Source of the DNA: Schleiferiaceae bacterium
GTDB taxonomy: Bacteria > Bacteroidota > Bacteroidia > Flavobacteriales > Schleiferiaceae
Reading direction: 5' to 3'
DNA length: 9,829 bases
NCBI GenBank assembly: GCA_025210575.1
Contig: JAOARK010000529.1
Coordinates: forward strand, 1-9,829
A program made the position numbers and the translations under genes. Within the stretch, counting starts at the first letter, position 1, and each line of letters begins with the position of its first letter. Shown here one piece after another: positions 1 through 6,694 of the stretch. The notes below the pieces were generated by a model that worked only from the letters and a program-made list of their open reading frames with translations, had not been told where the DNA came from and searched no databases.

Positions 1-605
1 ATTATTACAGTTGAGTTTTTAGCTCCAGGAATAGATCCCTTCACTACTAGCAAATTCTTTTCTGAGTCTATTTTCAAAACTCTCAAGTTTTGAACTGTTA
101 CTCTTTCGCCACCCATACGGCCAGCCATACGCATACCTTTAAATACACGAGATGGATCTGAACCCGCACCGATGGAACCCGGAGCTCTTAGACGATTGTG
201 CTGACCGTGAGTTGCCTGTCCAACACCACCAAAACCGTGACGTTTAACAACACCTTGGAAACCTTTTCCTTTAGACGTTCCAGCGACATCAACGAACTCA
301 CCTTCTTCAAACATCTCAACAGATAAAGTATCTCCTAAGTTAATCTCACCATCATAGCGGAATTCAATCATTTCGCTTTTGGCACCTGTTCCTGCTTTTT
401 TAGCGTGTCCTAATTCAGCTTTTGTCGCTCTGCTTTCTTTCACATCGCCAAAGCCAATTTGAACTGCGCTGTAACCATCGACATCTTCTGTCTTTACCTG
501 AGTAACCACACATGGTCCTGCTTGAATCACAGTACATGGAAGGTTTTTACCCTCAGGACTGTAGATGCTGGTCATACCGATTTTTTTACCTATTAATCCA
601 GGCAT
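1..605 (-). CDS. rplC: 50S ribosomal protein L3 (uL3), 3' end cut by window edge
   Basis: Ribosomal protein L3 is a primary 23S rRNA-binding protein near the peptidyl-transferase centre and is needed early in 50S assembly. The reading frame starts at the ATG whose first base is 605 and runs open for 201 codons to the window edge. The N-terminus MPGLIGKKIGMTSIY is typical of L3. The central loop with KGKGFQGVVKRHGF, followed by a GQATHGQHNRLRAPGS-like stretch, matches the conserved extension that reaches toward the catalytic centre; its GQ glutamine is the usual methylation site in proteobacteria. L3 is usually about 205-210 residues, so only a few C-terminal residues are missing. The start lies 26 nt after rpsJ and is preceded by AAAAGGA seven bases upstream, a Shine-Dalgarno-like site. 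This is the second gene of the S10 part of the operon; rplD would be expected just beyond the window. Confidence 0.97.
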   Translation of the reverse strand, partial: MPGLIGKKIGMTSIYSPEGKNLPCTVIQAGPCVVTQVKTEDVDGYSAVQIGFGDVKESRATKAELGHAKKAGTGAKSEMIEFRYDGEINLGDTLSVEMFEEGEFVDVAGTSKGKGFQGVVKRHGFGGVGQATHGQHNRLRAPGSIGAGSDPSRVFKGMRMAGRMGGERVTVQNLRVLKIDSEKNLLVVKGSIPGAKNSTVI

Positions 606-631
606 TTTCTTGTCCTTTTAATTATTTCTAA

Positions 632-937
632 TTACACTTTAATTTCAACCTCTACCCCTGAAGGTAATTCAAGCTTCATCAAAGCATCAATAGTCTTTGA
701 AGAAGATGAGTAGATATCTAACAATCTCTTGTAAGAACTCAACTCAAATTGTTCTCTTGATTTTTTGTTAACGTGAGGCGAACGTAGAACTGTAAAAATA
801 CGCTTGTTTGTAGGTAATGGAATAGGTCCATTAACCACAGCGCCTGTACTCTTAACGGTCTTCACGATCTTCTCAGTCGACTTGTCAACCAGGTTGTGGT
901 CGTACGATTTTAATTTAATTCTAATCTTCTGGCTCAT
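632..937 (-). CDS. rpsJ: 30S ribosomal protein S10 (uS10, NusE)
   Basis: S10 is part of the 30S head and, as NusE, also takes part in transcription antitermination and transcription-translation coupling through NusG. The 101-residue product is close to the usual 102-105. It starts MSQKIRIKLKSYDH, the typical first beta strand of S10. It contains the long conserved loop SPHVNKKSREQFE (about residues 53-65), which inserts into the 30S head, and GPIPLPT (about 37-43). The C-terminus LPSGVEVEIKV is also standard. The gene starts 25 nt after fusA and ends 26 nt before rplC, so it is co-transcribed with both. The start is preceded by an A-run without a clear Shine-Dalgarno. The direct fusA-rpsJ junction shows that tuf, found here in many proteobacteria, is absent. 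Confidence 0.98.
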   Translation of the reverse strand: MSQKIRIKLKSYDHNLVDKSTEKIVKTVKSTGAVVNGPIPLPTNKRIFTVLRSPHVNKKSREQFELSSYKRLLDIYSSSSKTIDALMKLELPSGVEVEIKV

Positions 938-962
938 TTTTTTGAACTCTACTTAATTAATC

Positions 963-3059
963 TTATTTGCCTGTTGCTTCTGCAATTACAGCCTCTTGAA
1001 TGTTATTCGGTGTTGCAGCATAATGTGAAAATTCCATAGAAGATGTTGCTCTACCAGAACTAATGGTACGTAAAGCTGTTACGTAACCAAACATTTCTGA
1101 TAATGGCACGATAGCCTTAATAATTTGAGCTCCATTTCTAGAATCCATACCATCTACCTGACCTCTACGCTTGTTCAAATCACCTACAACATCACCCATG
1201 TGATCCTCTGGTGTTACCACCTCGATTTTCATCATTGGCTCAAGAATTTTTGGAGTTGCTTGCATACCTGCATTTCTCCAAGCCATTTTAGCTGCAGTTT
1301 CAAAAGACAAACCGTCAGAATCAACAGGGTGGAAAGAACCATCATACAATGTAACTTTTAAGCTATCTACAGAATAGTTAGCCAAAGGTCCATTCTTCAT
1401 TGCTTCTTTAAATCCTTTCTCAACGTTAGGGATATATTCACGAGGAACGTTACCACCTTTTACTTCGTTTACGAAAGTCAATCCTTCTTTACCTTCATCA
1501 GCAGGTTCTAAAATAACCTTGATATCAGCAAATTTACCACGACCACCAGTTTGCTTTTTATAAGTTTCACGGTGATCAACTTTAGAAAAGATTGCCTCTT
1601 TATATTGTACTTGAGGAGCACCTTGGTTACATTCAACCTTAAATTCTCTTCTCATACGATCAATTAGAATCTCAAGGTGTAATTCACCCATACCAGAGAT
1701 TACTGTCTGACCTGTTTCTTCGTTTGTTTCTACACGGAAAGTTGGATCTTCTTCAGATAACTTACCTAAAGCAATACCCATTTTATCCATATCCGCTTGA
1801 GTCTTTGGCTCTACCGCTACACCAATTACTGGCTCAGGGAAAGACATTGATTCAAGAACGATAGGATGCTTTTCATCATGCAAAGTATCTCCGGTGCGGA
1901 TATCTTTAAATCCTACTCCAGCACCTATATCTCCAGCTTCCAAAAATGGAATAGAGTTTTGCTTGTTAGAGTGCATTTGGAAAATACGAGAAATACGCTC
2001 TTTCTTTCCTGTTCTTGCATTGTGAACATAAGAACCTGCATCTAATTGACCAGAATAAGCGCGGAAGAAACACAAACGACCTACGAAAGGATCTGTTGCA
2101 ATTTTAAAAGCTAAAGCTGCAAAAGGCTCATCTTTACTTGGCTTTCTGATTTCTTCTTTTTCAGTTACTGGATTAATACCAGCAATATGGTCTGTATCTA
2201 GAGGAGATGGTAAGAATGTCATTACTGCATCCAACATTGTTTGAACACCTTTGTTCTTAAATGCAGATCCACACATCATTGGAGTAATTGTCATACTCAA
2301 TGTTGCTTCTCTAATTGCAGTAAGCATTTCATCTTCAGTAATAGAATCTGGGTCTTCGAAGAATTTCTCCATCAACTCATCGTTAGTCTCCGCTACAGAC
2401 TCAACTAACTTCTCTCTCCATTCAGCTACTTCATCAACCATATCGGCAGGAATTTCGATTTCCTCGAAAGTCATACCCATATCTTTTTCATTCCAAGTAA
2501 TAGCACGGTTGTTAATCAAATCAACCACACCCTTGAAGTCTGCTTCAGCACCAATTGGTAACTGTAATGGCACAGGGTTACCACCTAGACGCTCTTTCAC
2601 CTGACGAACAACATCAAGGAAATCAGCACCCATACGGTCCATTTTGTTTACAAAACCAATTCTTGGTACACCGTACTTGTCAGCTTGTCTCCATACAGTT
2701 TCAGATTGTGGTTCAACACCTGAAGATGCACAGAACAATGCAACAGCACCATCAAGAACACGCAAAGAACGCTCAACCTCTACAGTAAAGTCAACGTGAC
2801 CCGGAGTATCGATAATGTTCATTCTATATTCTTGACCTCTGTATTTCCAGAAAGTGGTTGTAGCAGCAGAAGTAATAGTAATACCTCTTTCCTGCTCTTG
2901 TTCCATCCAGTCCATAGTAGCGGCACCATCGTGTACCTCACCAATTTTGTGACTTAGACCGGTATAATATAAAATACGCTCTGTAGTTGTGGTTTTACCA
3001 GCATCTACGTGGGCCATAATCCCAATGTTACGCGTAAACTTTAAATCTCTTTTAGCCAT
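963..3059 (-). CDS. fusA: Elongation factor G
   Basis: EF-G is the cytoplasmic GTPase that drives tRNA-mRNA translocation and, with the ribosome recycling factor, splits post-termination ribosomes. At 698 residues it is close to the 690-705 normal for canonical EF-G. GTPase motifs are all present: G1 AHVDAGKT (16-23), G2 RGIT (58-61), G3 DTPGHVDF (84-91, with the catalytic-type His88), G4 NKMD (138-141) and G5 GSA (264-266). Domain IV carries YKKQTGGRGKFADI, and domain V ends with the expected GYVTALRTISSGRATSSM and FSHYAATP blocks. Its place between rpsG and rpsJ marks it as the main housekeeping copy rather than a fusA2-type paralogue. It lies 20 nt after rpsG and 25 nt before rpsJ. The start codon follows TTTAAA rather than a Shine-Dalgarno, usual in this phylum. 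Nothing appears truncated. Confidence 0.99.
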   Translation of the reverse strand: MAKRDLKFTRNIGIMAHVDAGKTTTTERILYYTGLSHKIGEVHDGAATMDWMEQEQERGITITSAATTTFWKYRGQEYRMNIIDTPGHVDFTVEVERSLRVLDGAVALFCASSGVEPQSETVWRQADKYGVPRIGFVNKMDRMGADFLDVVRQVKERLGGNPVPLQLPIGAEADFKGVVDLINNRAITWNEKDMGMTFEEIEIPADMVDEVAEWREKLVESVAETNDELMEKFFEDPDSITEDEMLTAIREATLSMTITPMMCGSAFKNKGVQTMLDAVMTFLPSPLDTDHIAGINPVTEKEEIRKPSKDEPFAALAFKIATDPFVGRLCFFRAYSGQLDAGSYVHNARTGKKERISRIFQMHSNKQNSIPFLEAGDIGAGVGFKDIRTGDTLHDEKHPIVLESMSFPEPVIGVAVEPKTQADMDKMGIALGKLSEEDPTFRVETNEETGQTVISGMGELHLEILIDRMRREFKVECNQGAPQVQYKEAIFSKVDHRETYKKQTGGRGKFADIKVILEPADEGKEGLTFVNEVKGGNVPREYIPNVEKGFKEAMKNGPLANYSVDSLKVTLYDGSFHPVDSDGLSFETAAKMAWRNAGMQATPKILEPMMKIEVVTPEDHMGDVVGDLNKRRGQVDGMDSRNGAQIIKAIVPLSEMFGYVTALRTISSGRATSSMEFSHYAATPNNIQEAVIAEATGK

Positions 3060-3079
3060 TTTAAAGGAAAACTATATTG

Positions 3080-3550
3080 TTATACTCTAAAGTGTGAAAA
3101 CGCCTTGTTCGCTTCAGCCATCTTATGAACGTCTACTTTCTTCTTGTAAGCAGCTCCTTCTTCTTTAGATGCAGCCATAATCTCTGCAGCTAATCTCTGA
3201 GCCATAGACTTTTCATTTCTTTTTCTAGCGTAAAGAATCATCCATTTCATAGCCATAGACACTTTACGGTCTGGGCGAATTTGATGTGGGATTTGGAAAG
3301 TTGACCCTCCAACTCTTCTACTTCTAACCTCAACGTGAGGCATAACATTGGTCAATGCTTCCTTCCAAACTTCTAAAGCGTTGCTTTCTTCGTTCTTCTC
3401 AGAAATAATGTCCAAAGCATCGTAAAAAATCTGATATGCGATGTTTTTCTTACCATGCAACATCATGTTGTTTACAAAGCGAGTAACCAATTGATCTCCA
3501 AATCTTGGATCTGGAAGCAACGGTCTTTTTTTAGCTCTTGCCTTTCTCAT
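3080..3550 (-). CDS. rpsG: 30S ribosomal protein S7 (uS7)
   Basis: S7 nucleates assembly of the 30S head by binding the 3' major domain of 16S rRNA and lines the E-site/mRNA exit path. The product has 156 residues, the common bacterial length. It starts MRKARAKKRPLLPDPRFGD, with the basic N-terminal tail followed by the conserved PDP block. The motif NVMPHVEVRSRRVGGSTFQI (about 68-87) is the family signature and includes the beta-hairpin that contacts mRNA. The C-terminal half has AMKWMILYARKRNEKSMAQR and ends KAFSHFRV. It lies 38 nt after rpsL and 20 nt before fusA. In E. coli, S7 represses its operon by binding a roughly 100-nt rpsL-rpsG spacer. The spacer here is much shorter, so that exact control site is probably absent (inference). 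Confidence 0.99.
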   Translation of the reverse strand: MRKARAKKRPLLPDPRFGDQLVTRFVNNMMLHGKKNIAYQIFYDALDIISEKNEESNALEVWKEALTNVMPHVEVRSRRVGGSTFQIPHQIRPDRKVSMAMKWMILYARKRNEKSMAQRLAAEIMAASKEEGAAYKKKVDVHKMAEANKAFSHFRV

Positions 3551-3588
3551 TTTCTAATACTCTTTTTCAGTACGAATTAATTTGTTAA

Positions 3589-3966
3589 TTACTTTTTCTT
3601 AGGGCGCTTAGCTCCATACTTAGATCTACGTTGCGTACGACCCTCAACACCTGCAGTATCTAAAGCACCGCGAACAATGTGATAACGAACCCCTGGAAGA
3701 TCTTTTACCCTTCCACCTCTTACAAGTACAATTGAGTGCTCTTGCAAGTTGTGTCCTTCACCACCGATGTAAGCATTTACCTCGTTACCGTTGGTTAATC
3801 TAACACGCGCTACTTTACGCATCGCAGAGTTAGGTTTCTTAGGTGTAGTTGTGTACACACGTGTACATACACCCCTGCGTTGTGGACAGCTGTCCAAAGC
3901 GGCAGATTTACTTTTTTTCTGAGCCTGATTACGACCCTTTCTTACTAATTGTTGAATAGTTGGCAT
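3589..3966 (-). CDS. rpsL: 30S ribosomal protein S12 (uS12)
   Basis: S12 sits at the 30S decoding centre and controls tRNA selection accuracy. The 125-residue product starts MPTIQQLVRKGR and carries the invariant blocks CPQRRGVCTRVYTTTPKKPN (27-46), EVNAYIGGEGHNLQEHS (62-78) and VRGGRVKDLPGVRYH (82-96). The lysines whose substitution commonly causes streptomycin resistance are both present: K43 in TPKKPNSA and K88 in RVKDLPG, counting Met1. The sequence therefore shows no classical S12 resistance change. Asp89 in KDLPG is the residue that RimO methylthiolates in E. coli. The basic tail SKYGAKRPKKK is typical. This is the first gene of the operon, about 55 nt after a predicted promoter, and is preceded by GAGGT five bases before ATG, the clearest Shine-Dalgarno in the operon. 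Confidence 0.99.
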   Translation of the reverse strand: MPTIQQLVRKGRNQAQKKSKSAALDSCPQRRGVCTRVYTTTPKKPNSAMRKVARVRLTNGNEVNAYIGGEGHNLQEHSIVLVRGGRVKDLPGVRYHIVRGALDTAGVEGRTQRRSKYGAKRPKKK

Positions 3967-3971
3967 TTCTT

Positions 3972-3977
3972 ACCTCT
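3972..3977 (-). promoter_or_regulatory. Shine-Dalgarno-like site of rpsL
   Basis: On the minus strand AGAGGT lies five bases before the rpsL ATG and can pair with the ACCUCCU end of 16S rRNA. It is notable because rpsG, fusA, rpsJ and the divergent helicase show no such site, and Bacteroidota ribosomes generally make little use of Shine-Dalgarno pairing. Whether it is functional is inference. Confidence 0.5.
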
Positions 3978-4008
3978 ATTATATTGAACCATTTATAACA
4001 ATACTATA

Positions 4009-4023
4009 CCCCATTTTTTGGGG
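4009..4023 (-). promoter_or_regulatory. Small perfect hairpin at the predicted 5' end of the rpsL transcript
   Basis: On the minus strand the sequence is CCCCA-AAAAA-TGGGG, a perfect 5-bp stem with a 5-A loop. It starts about four bases after the -7 element of the predicted promoter, so the transcript should begin at or next to the stem. It lies too far upstream of the rpsL ATG (about 43 nt) to cover the ribosome site and has no U-tract, so it is not an intrinsic terminator. Stabilising the mRNA 5' end or setting the start site are possible roles (inference). Confidence 0.4.
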
Positions 4024-4027
4024 ACGG

Positions 4028-4057
4028 CAAATGTATAACAATAAATCAATTATACAA
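4028..4057 (-). promoter_or_regulatory. Predicted Bacteroidota-type promoter of the rpsL-rpsG-fusA-rpsJ-rplC operon
   Basis: On the minus strand there is TTG (4057-4055), a 19-nt spacer and TACATTTG (4035-4028). This matches every fixed position of the -33 TTG / -7 TAnnTTTG consensus for the primary sigma factor of Bacteroidota, at the preferred spacing. The predicted start is around 4022-4025, giving a leader of about 55-60 nt before the rpsL ATG. The match quality suits a highly expressed operon. No second full match was found on the minus strand in this intergenic region. Confidence 0.75.
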
Positions 4058-4173
4058 TAGTGGTTTTTAAATACTTAGAGATTGTTTTTGAACCCAAGAT
4101 TGACAACCAAAAAATGACTTTTAAATAACAGACGTTTTTATTCAAAATGTGCGACAGAAATCTAATAACATTT

Positions 4174-4195
4174 TAATGTGAATATTTCACAATTA
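4174..4195. repeat. Imperfect operator-like palindrome in the divergent intergenic region
   Basis: TAATGTGAA and TTCACAATTA flank a 3-nt TAT centre. The inner six base pairs (TGTGAA/TTCACA) are perfect, and the outer TAAT/ATTA arms match with one unpaired A. The core TGTGA-N5-TCACA resembles Crp/Fnr-family half-sites but has a 5-nt rather than the classical 6-nt spacer. It lies about 117 nt upstream of the rpsL -33 element and about 125 nt before the helicase ATG. It may be a regulator site or a chance palindrome in AT-rich DNA. Confidence 0.3.
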
Positions 4196-4320
4196 GAAAT
4201 TCTGATAATCATATGCTGAATTGTTCAAAACTTTGCTCAAGACCGCCTCATTAATCTCAATTTTACCTCACTGATTTTAAGTCAAAATCTTTCCTTTGTA
4301 CACCTATATATATTATATGT

Positions 4321-6642
4321 ATGCAAGACTATTTAGAACAGCTGAATGAAGCACAGAGAAAACCTGTTTTAAAAACTGAAGGACCAAGCATGATTATTGC
4401 CGGAGCTGGCTCTGGCAAAACACGAGTACTTACTTACCGCATTGCCCATTTAATGCAAAAAGGCGCTGATGCCTTTAACATCCTTTCTTTGACATTTACC
4501 AACAAGGCCGCACGCGAAATGAAAGAGCGTATTGCCATGATCGTTGGTGAAGCTGAAGCCAAGAACCTTTGGATGGGAACATTTCACTCAGTTTTTGCAC
4601 GCATTTTAAGAATTGAAGGTGAGCGACTGGGATACCCAAGCAACTTCACCATTTATGATAGTGAAGATGCCAAGAAAACTTTGACCAATATCATTAAAGA
4701 GAAATCTTTAGACAAAGACATATACAAGGTTAAATCAGTTCAAGCTCGAATTTCGAGTTACAAGAACAACTTAATTACACCTAAGGTTTATGCAGGCCGT
4801 GCCGAGCTTATTGAAAATGATGCCGCAGCCAGAATGCCGATGATGGGTGAGATCTATAGAGATTATTGCGAAAGATGTTTTCGATCTGGAGCGATGGATT
4901 TTGACGATCTGCTTTTAAAGACAAACGAATTGCTCTATCGTTTTCCTGATGTGTTAGCAAAATACCAGGAGCGCTTTCGATACATCATGGTAGACGAGTA
5001 CCAGGATACGAACCATAGCCAGTACCTCATAGTAAAAAGTTTAGCCGCGAAATTTGAGAACCTTTGTGTTGTAGGAGATGATGCTCAAAGTATATACGCT
5101 TTCCGTGGAGCAAACATTCGCAACATTCTCAATTTCCAGAAAGATTACCCAGATGCGGAAATCTTTAAATTGGAGCAAAACTACCGCAGTACAAAACACA
5201 TAGTTCAGGCAGCCAATTCAATCATCAAGAAAAACAAAGACCAACTTGAGAAGGATGTTTGGACCCACAACGATGAAGGCGAAAAGATCATCGTACACAA
5301 AGCTATATCAGATACAGATGAAGGGAATTATGTAGCCCAACGCATTTGGGATACGCGCATGCAAGAGCATTTGCCATTCGATTCGTTTTGCATCTTATAC
5401 CGTACCAATGCCCAAAGCCGCTCTTTTGAGGACGCTTTGCGCAAAAAGAATATTCCATACCGCATTTTTGGTGGACTCTCTTTTTACCAACGCAAAGAGA
5501 TCAAAGATCTCATGGCATATTTCCGATTGGCAATCAATGCAAATGATGAGGAAGCTTTGAGAAGGGTTATCAACTACCCAGCCAGAGGAATTGGTGCCAC
5601 GACCATGGATAAAATGACTGTAATGGCAAGTGAAAAAGGCATTAGCCTATGGGAAGTAGCTTCAACAGTTCACCAAACGGGAATCACATTAAACAACCCA
5701 ACTAAACAACGCATCTTAGATTTTGTGACTCAAATTAAGAGTTATACGGCAATGCTTGATAAAGGAGATGCCTTTGATGTAGCCGCGCACATTGCAAAAA
5801 ATTCTAAACTCATTCATACCTTAGGAGAAGATAAAACTCCCGAGGGTATTGGCCGCTACGAAAACATCCAAGAATTACTAAATGGAATAAAAGACTTTAG
5901 CGAGCAACAGAAGCAAATTGAGGATGGTGATGCTAGTCTGGGATCCTACCTTCAGGATATTGCATTGCTTACAGATAGCGATGCCAAAGATGATGGAGAG
6001 CCTAAGGTGGCGCTAATGACCATACACTTGGCAAAAGGACTTGAGTTTCCTTATGTATATATCGTAGGAAGGGAAGAAAACCTTTTCCCGAGCATGATGA
6101 GTGTAAATAGCCGAAGTGAACTGGAAGAAGAAAGAAGACTCTTCTATGTGGCCCTTACTCGAGCTGAAACACGCGCCTATCTTACTTATGCACATACCCG
6201 TTACAGATGGGGGAAAGTGATTGATTGTGAACCTAGCCGTTTTATTAAAGACATAGATGAGCGTCATCTTGATATTCAAGTTCCAGAATTCAGTCCGGCA
6301 TACAATCCAGCATCTGACGAATTAAGCAATGCATTTGGTGGTGGTGTTAGTTTTTCAAAACCAAGGAGGTTTACTAATAATGGTGGTGGATTTCAGCGTA
6401 AGCAGGAACAACCTGTACGCAAACCAAATCCTGCAGGGATGAAAAAAGTAAGTCAAGCTACAGGAGGGAATTCAACCATGCCAGCCGTTGCTGCAGGAGA
6501 TCGAGTTTTACACGATCGTTTTGGTTTAGGTAATGTGGAAGAAATTGTTGGTGAAGGCGCAAGCAAAAAGGCGGTTGTTATGTTCGACAATGCTGGAAAA
6601 AAGAACCTTCTACTCAAGTTTGCTAAGCTGCAAAAGGTATAG
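4321..6642 (+). CDS. uvrD: UvrD/PcrA-type superfamily 1 DNA helicase
   Basis: This is an ATP-dependent 3'-5' DNA helicase of the UvrD/Rep/PcrA family, which acts in nucleotide excision and mismatch repair, replication-fork clearance and removal of stalled RNA polymerase. All helicase motifs are visible in 773 residues: Q motif LNEAQR (8-13), motif I AGAGSGKT (27-34), Ia LTFTNKAAREM (57-67), Ib GTFHS (86-90), II VDEYQDTN (224-231), III VGDDAQSIYAFRG (251-263), IV LEQNYRST (284-291), V MTIHLAKGLEF (566-576) and VI EEERRLFYVALTRA (602-615). A Gly/Asn/Pro-rich linker (about 655-725) leads to a C-terminal module GDRVLHDRFGLGNV...LLLKFAKLQKV (726-773). That module matches the Tudor-like RNA-polymerase-binding domain of PcrA/UvrD. 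The start MQDYLEQLNEAQR fits the family; no Shine-Dalgarno is visible. PcrA and UvrD cannot be told apart from sequence alone. Confidence 0.96.
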   Translation: MQDYLEQLNEAQRKPVLKTEGPSMIIAGAGSGKTRVLTYRIAHLMQKGADAFNILSLTFTNKAAREMKERIAMIVGEAEAKNLWMGTFHSVFARILRIEGERLGYPSNFTIYDSEDAKKTLTNIIKEKSLDKDIYKVKSVQARISSYKNNLITPKVYAGRAELIENDAAARMPMMGEIYRDYCERCFRSGAMDFDDLLLKTNELLYRFPDVLAKYQERFRYIMVDEYQDTNHSQYLIVKSLAAKFENLCVVGDDAQSIYAFRGANIRNILNFQKDYPDAEIFKLEQNYRSTKHIVQAANSIIKKNKDQLEKDVWTHNDEGEKIIVHKAISDTDEGNYVAQRIWDTRMQEHLPFDSFCILYRTNAQSRSFEDALRKKNIPYRIFGGLSFYQRKEIKDLMAYFRLAINANDEEALRRVINYPARGIGATTMDKMTVMASEKGISLWEVASTVHQTGITLNNPTKQRILDFVTQIKSYTAMLDKGDAFDVAAHIAKNSKLIHTLGEDKTPEGIGRYENIQELLNGIKDFSEQQKQIEDGDASLGSYLQDIALLTDSDAKDDGEPKVALMTIHLAKGLEFPYVYIVGREENLFPSMMSVNSRSELEEERRLFYVALTRAETRAYLTYAHTRYRWGKVIDCEPSRFIKDIDERHLDIQVPEFSPAYNPASDELSNAFGGGVSFSKPRRFTNNGGGFQRKQEQPVRKPNPAGMKKVSQATGGNSTMPAVAAGDRVLHDRFGLGNVEEIVGEGASKKAVVMFDNAGKKNLLLKFAKLQKV

Positions 6643-6665
6643 CCTATATCTCTCATTGGCATGAA

Positions 6666-6686
6666 TTTGGTTTTAACCGAGCCAAA
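6666..6686 (+). repeat. Hairpin between the helicase and membrane-protein genes
   Basis: TTTGGTTT pairs with GAGCCAAA (two G-U wobbles in RNA) around a TAACC loop, in the 52-nt spacer after the helicase stop and eight bases before the next ATG. No U-tract follows, so an intrinsic terminator is unlikely and read-through into the envelope genes is expected. It might affect processing or translation of the next gene, or be chance. Confidence 0.25.
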
Positions 6687-6694
6687 CAAGAAGA

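Larger units (their letters stand above)
3967..4320. other. Divergent intergenic region between rpsL and the helicase gene
   Basis: This 354-nt AT-rich stretch separates the leftward ribosomal-protein operon from the rightward helicase gene and holds no credible gene. From left to right it contains the rpsL Shine-Dalgarno (3972-3977), a small perfect hairpin (4009-4023), a consensus-quality promoter for rpsL (4028-4057) and an imperfect palindrome (4174-4195). The 100 or so bases before the helicase start contain no exact match to the phylum's promoter consensus. Confidence 0.8.

Noticed and set aside
2251..2604. Plus-strand open frame of 117 codons opposite fusA.
   Set aside because: It is antisense to the strongly conserved EF-G sequence, with a low-complexity Ser-rich product typical of a shadow frame.
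3851..3870. Overlapping palindromes GTGTACAC and ACACGTGT that resemble an operator.
   Set aside because: They lie inside rpsL and encode the invariant CTRVYT block, so protein conservation and codon choice explain them.
4291..4298. TTCCTTTG as a possible -7 element for the helicase gene.
   Set aside because: It has one mismatch to TAnnTTTG and no TTG at 17-23 nt upstream, so it is too weak to annotate.
6013..6279. Minus-strand open frame of 88 codons within the helicase gene.
   Set aside because: It overlies helicase motifs V and VI, which are clearly coding on the plus strand; no family resemblance was seen.
6331..6390. GGTGGT-type short repeats in the helicase gene.
   Set aside because: They encode the Gly-rich disordered linker before the C-terminal domain, a normal feature of this family.
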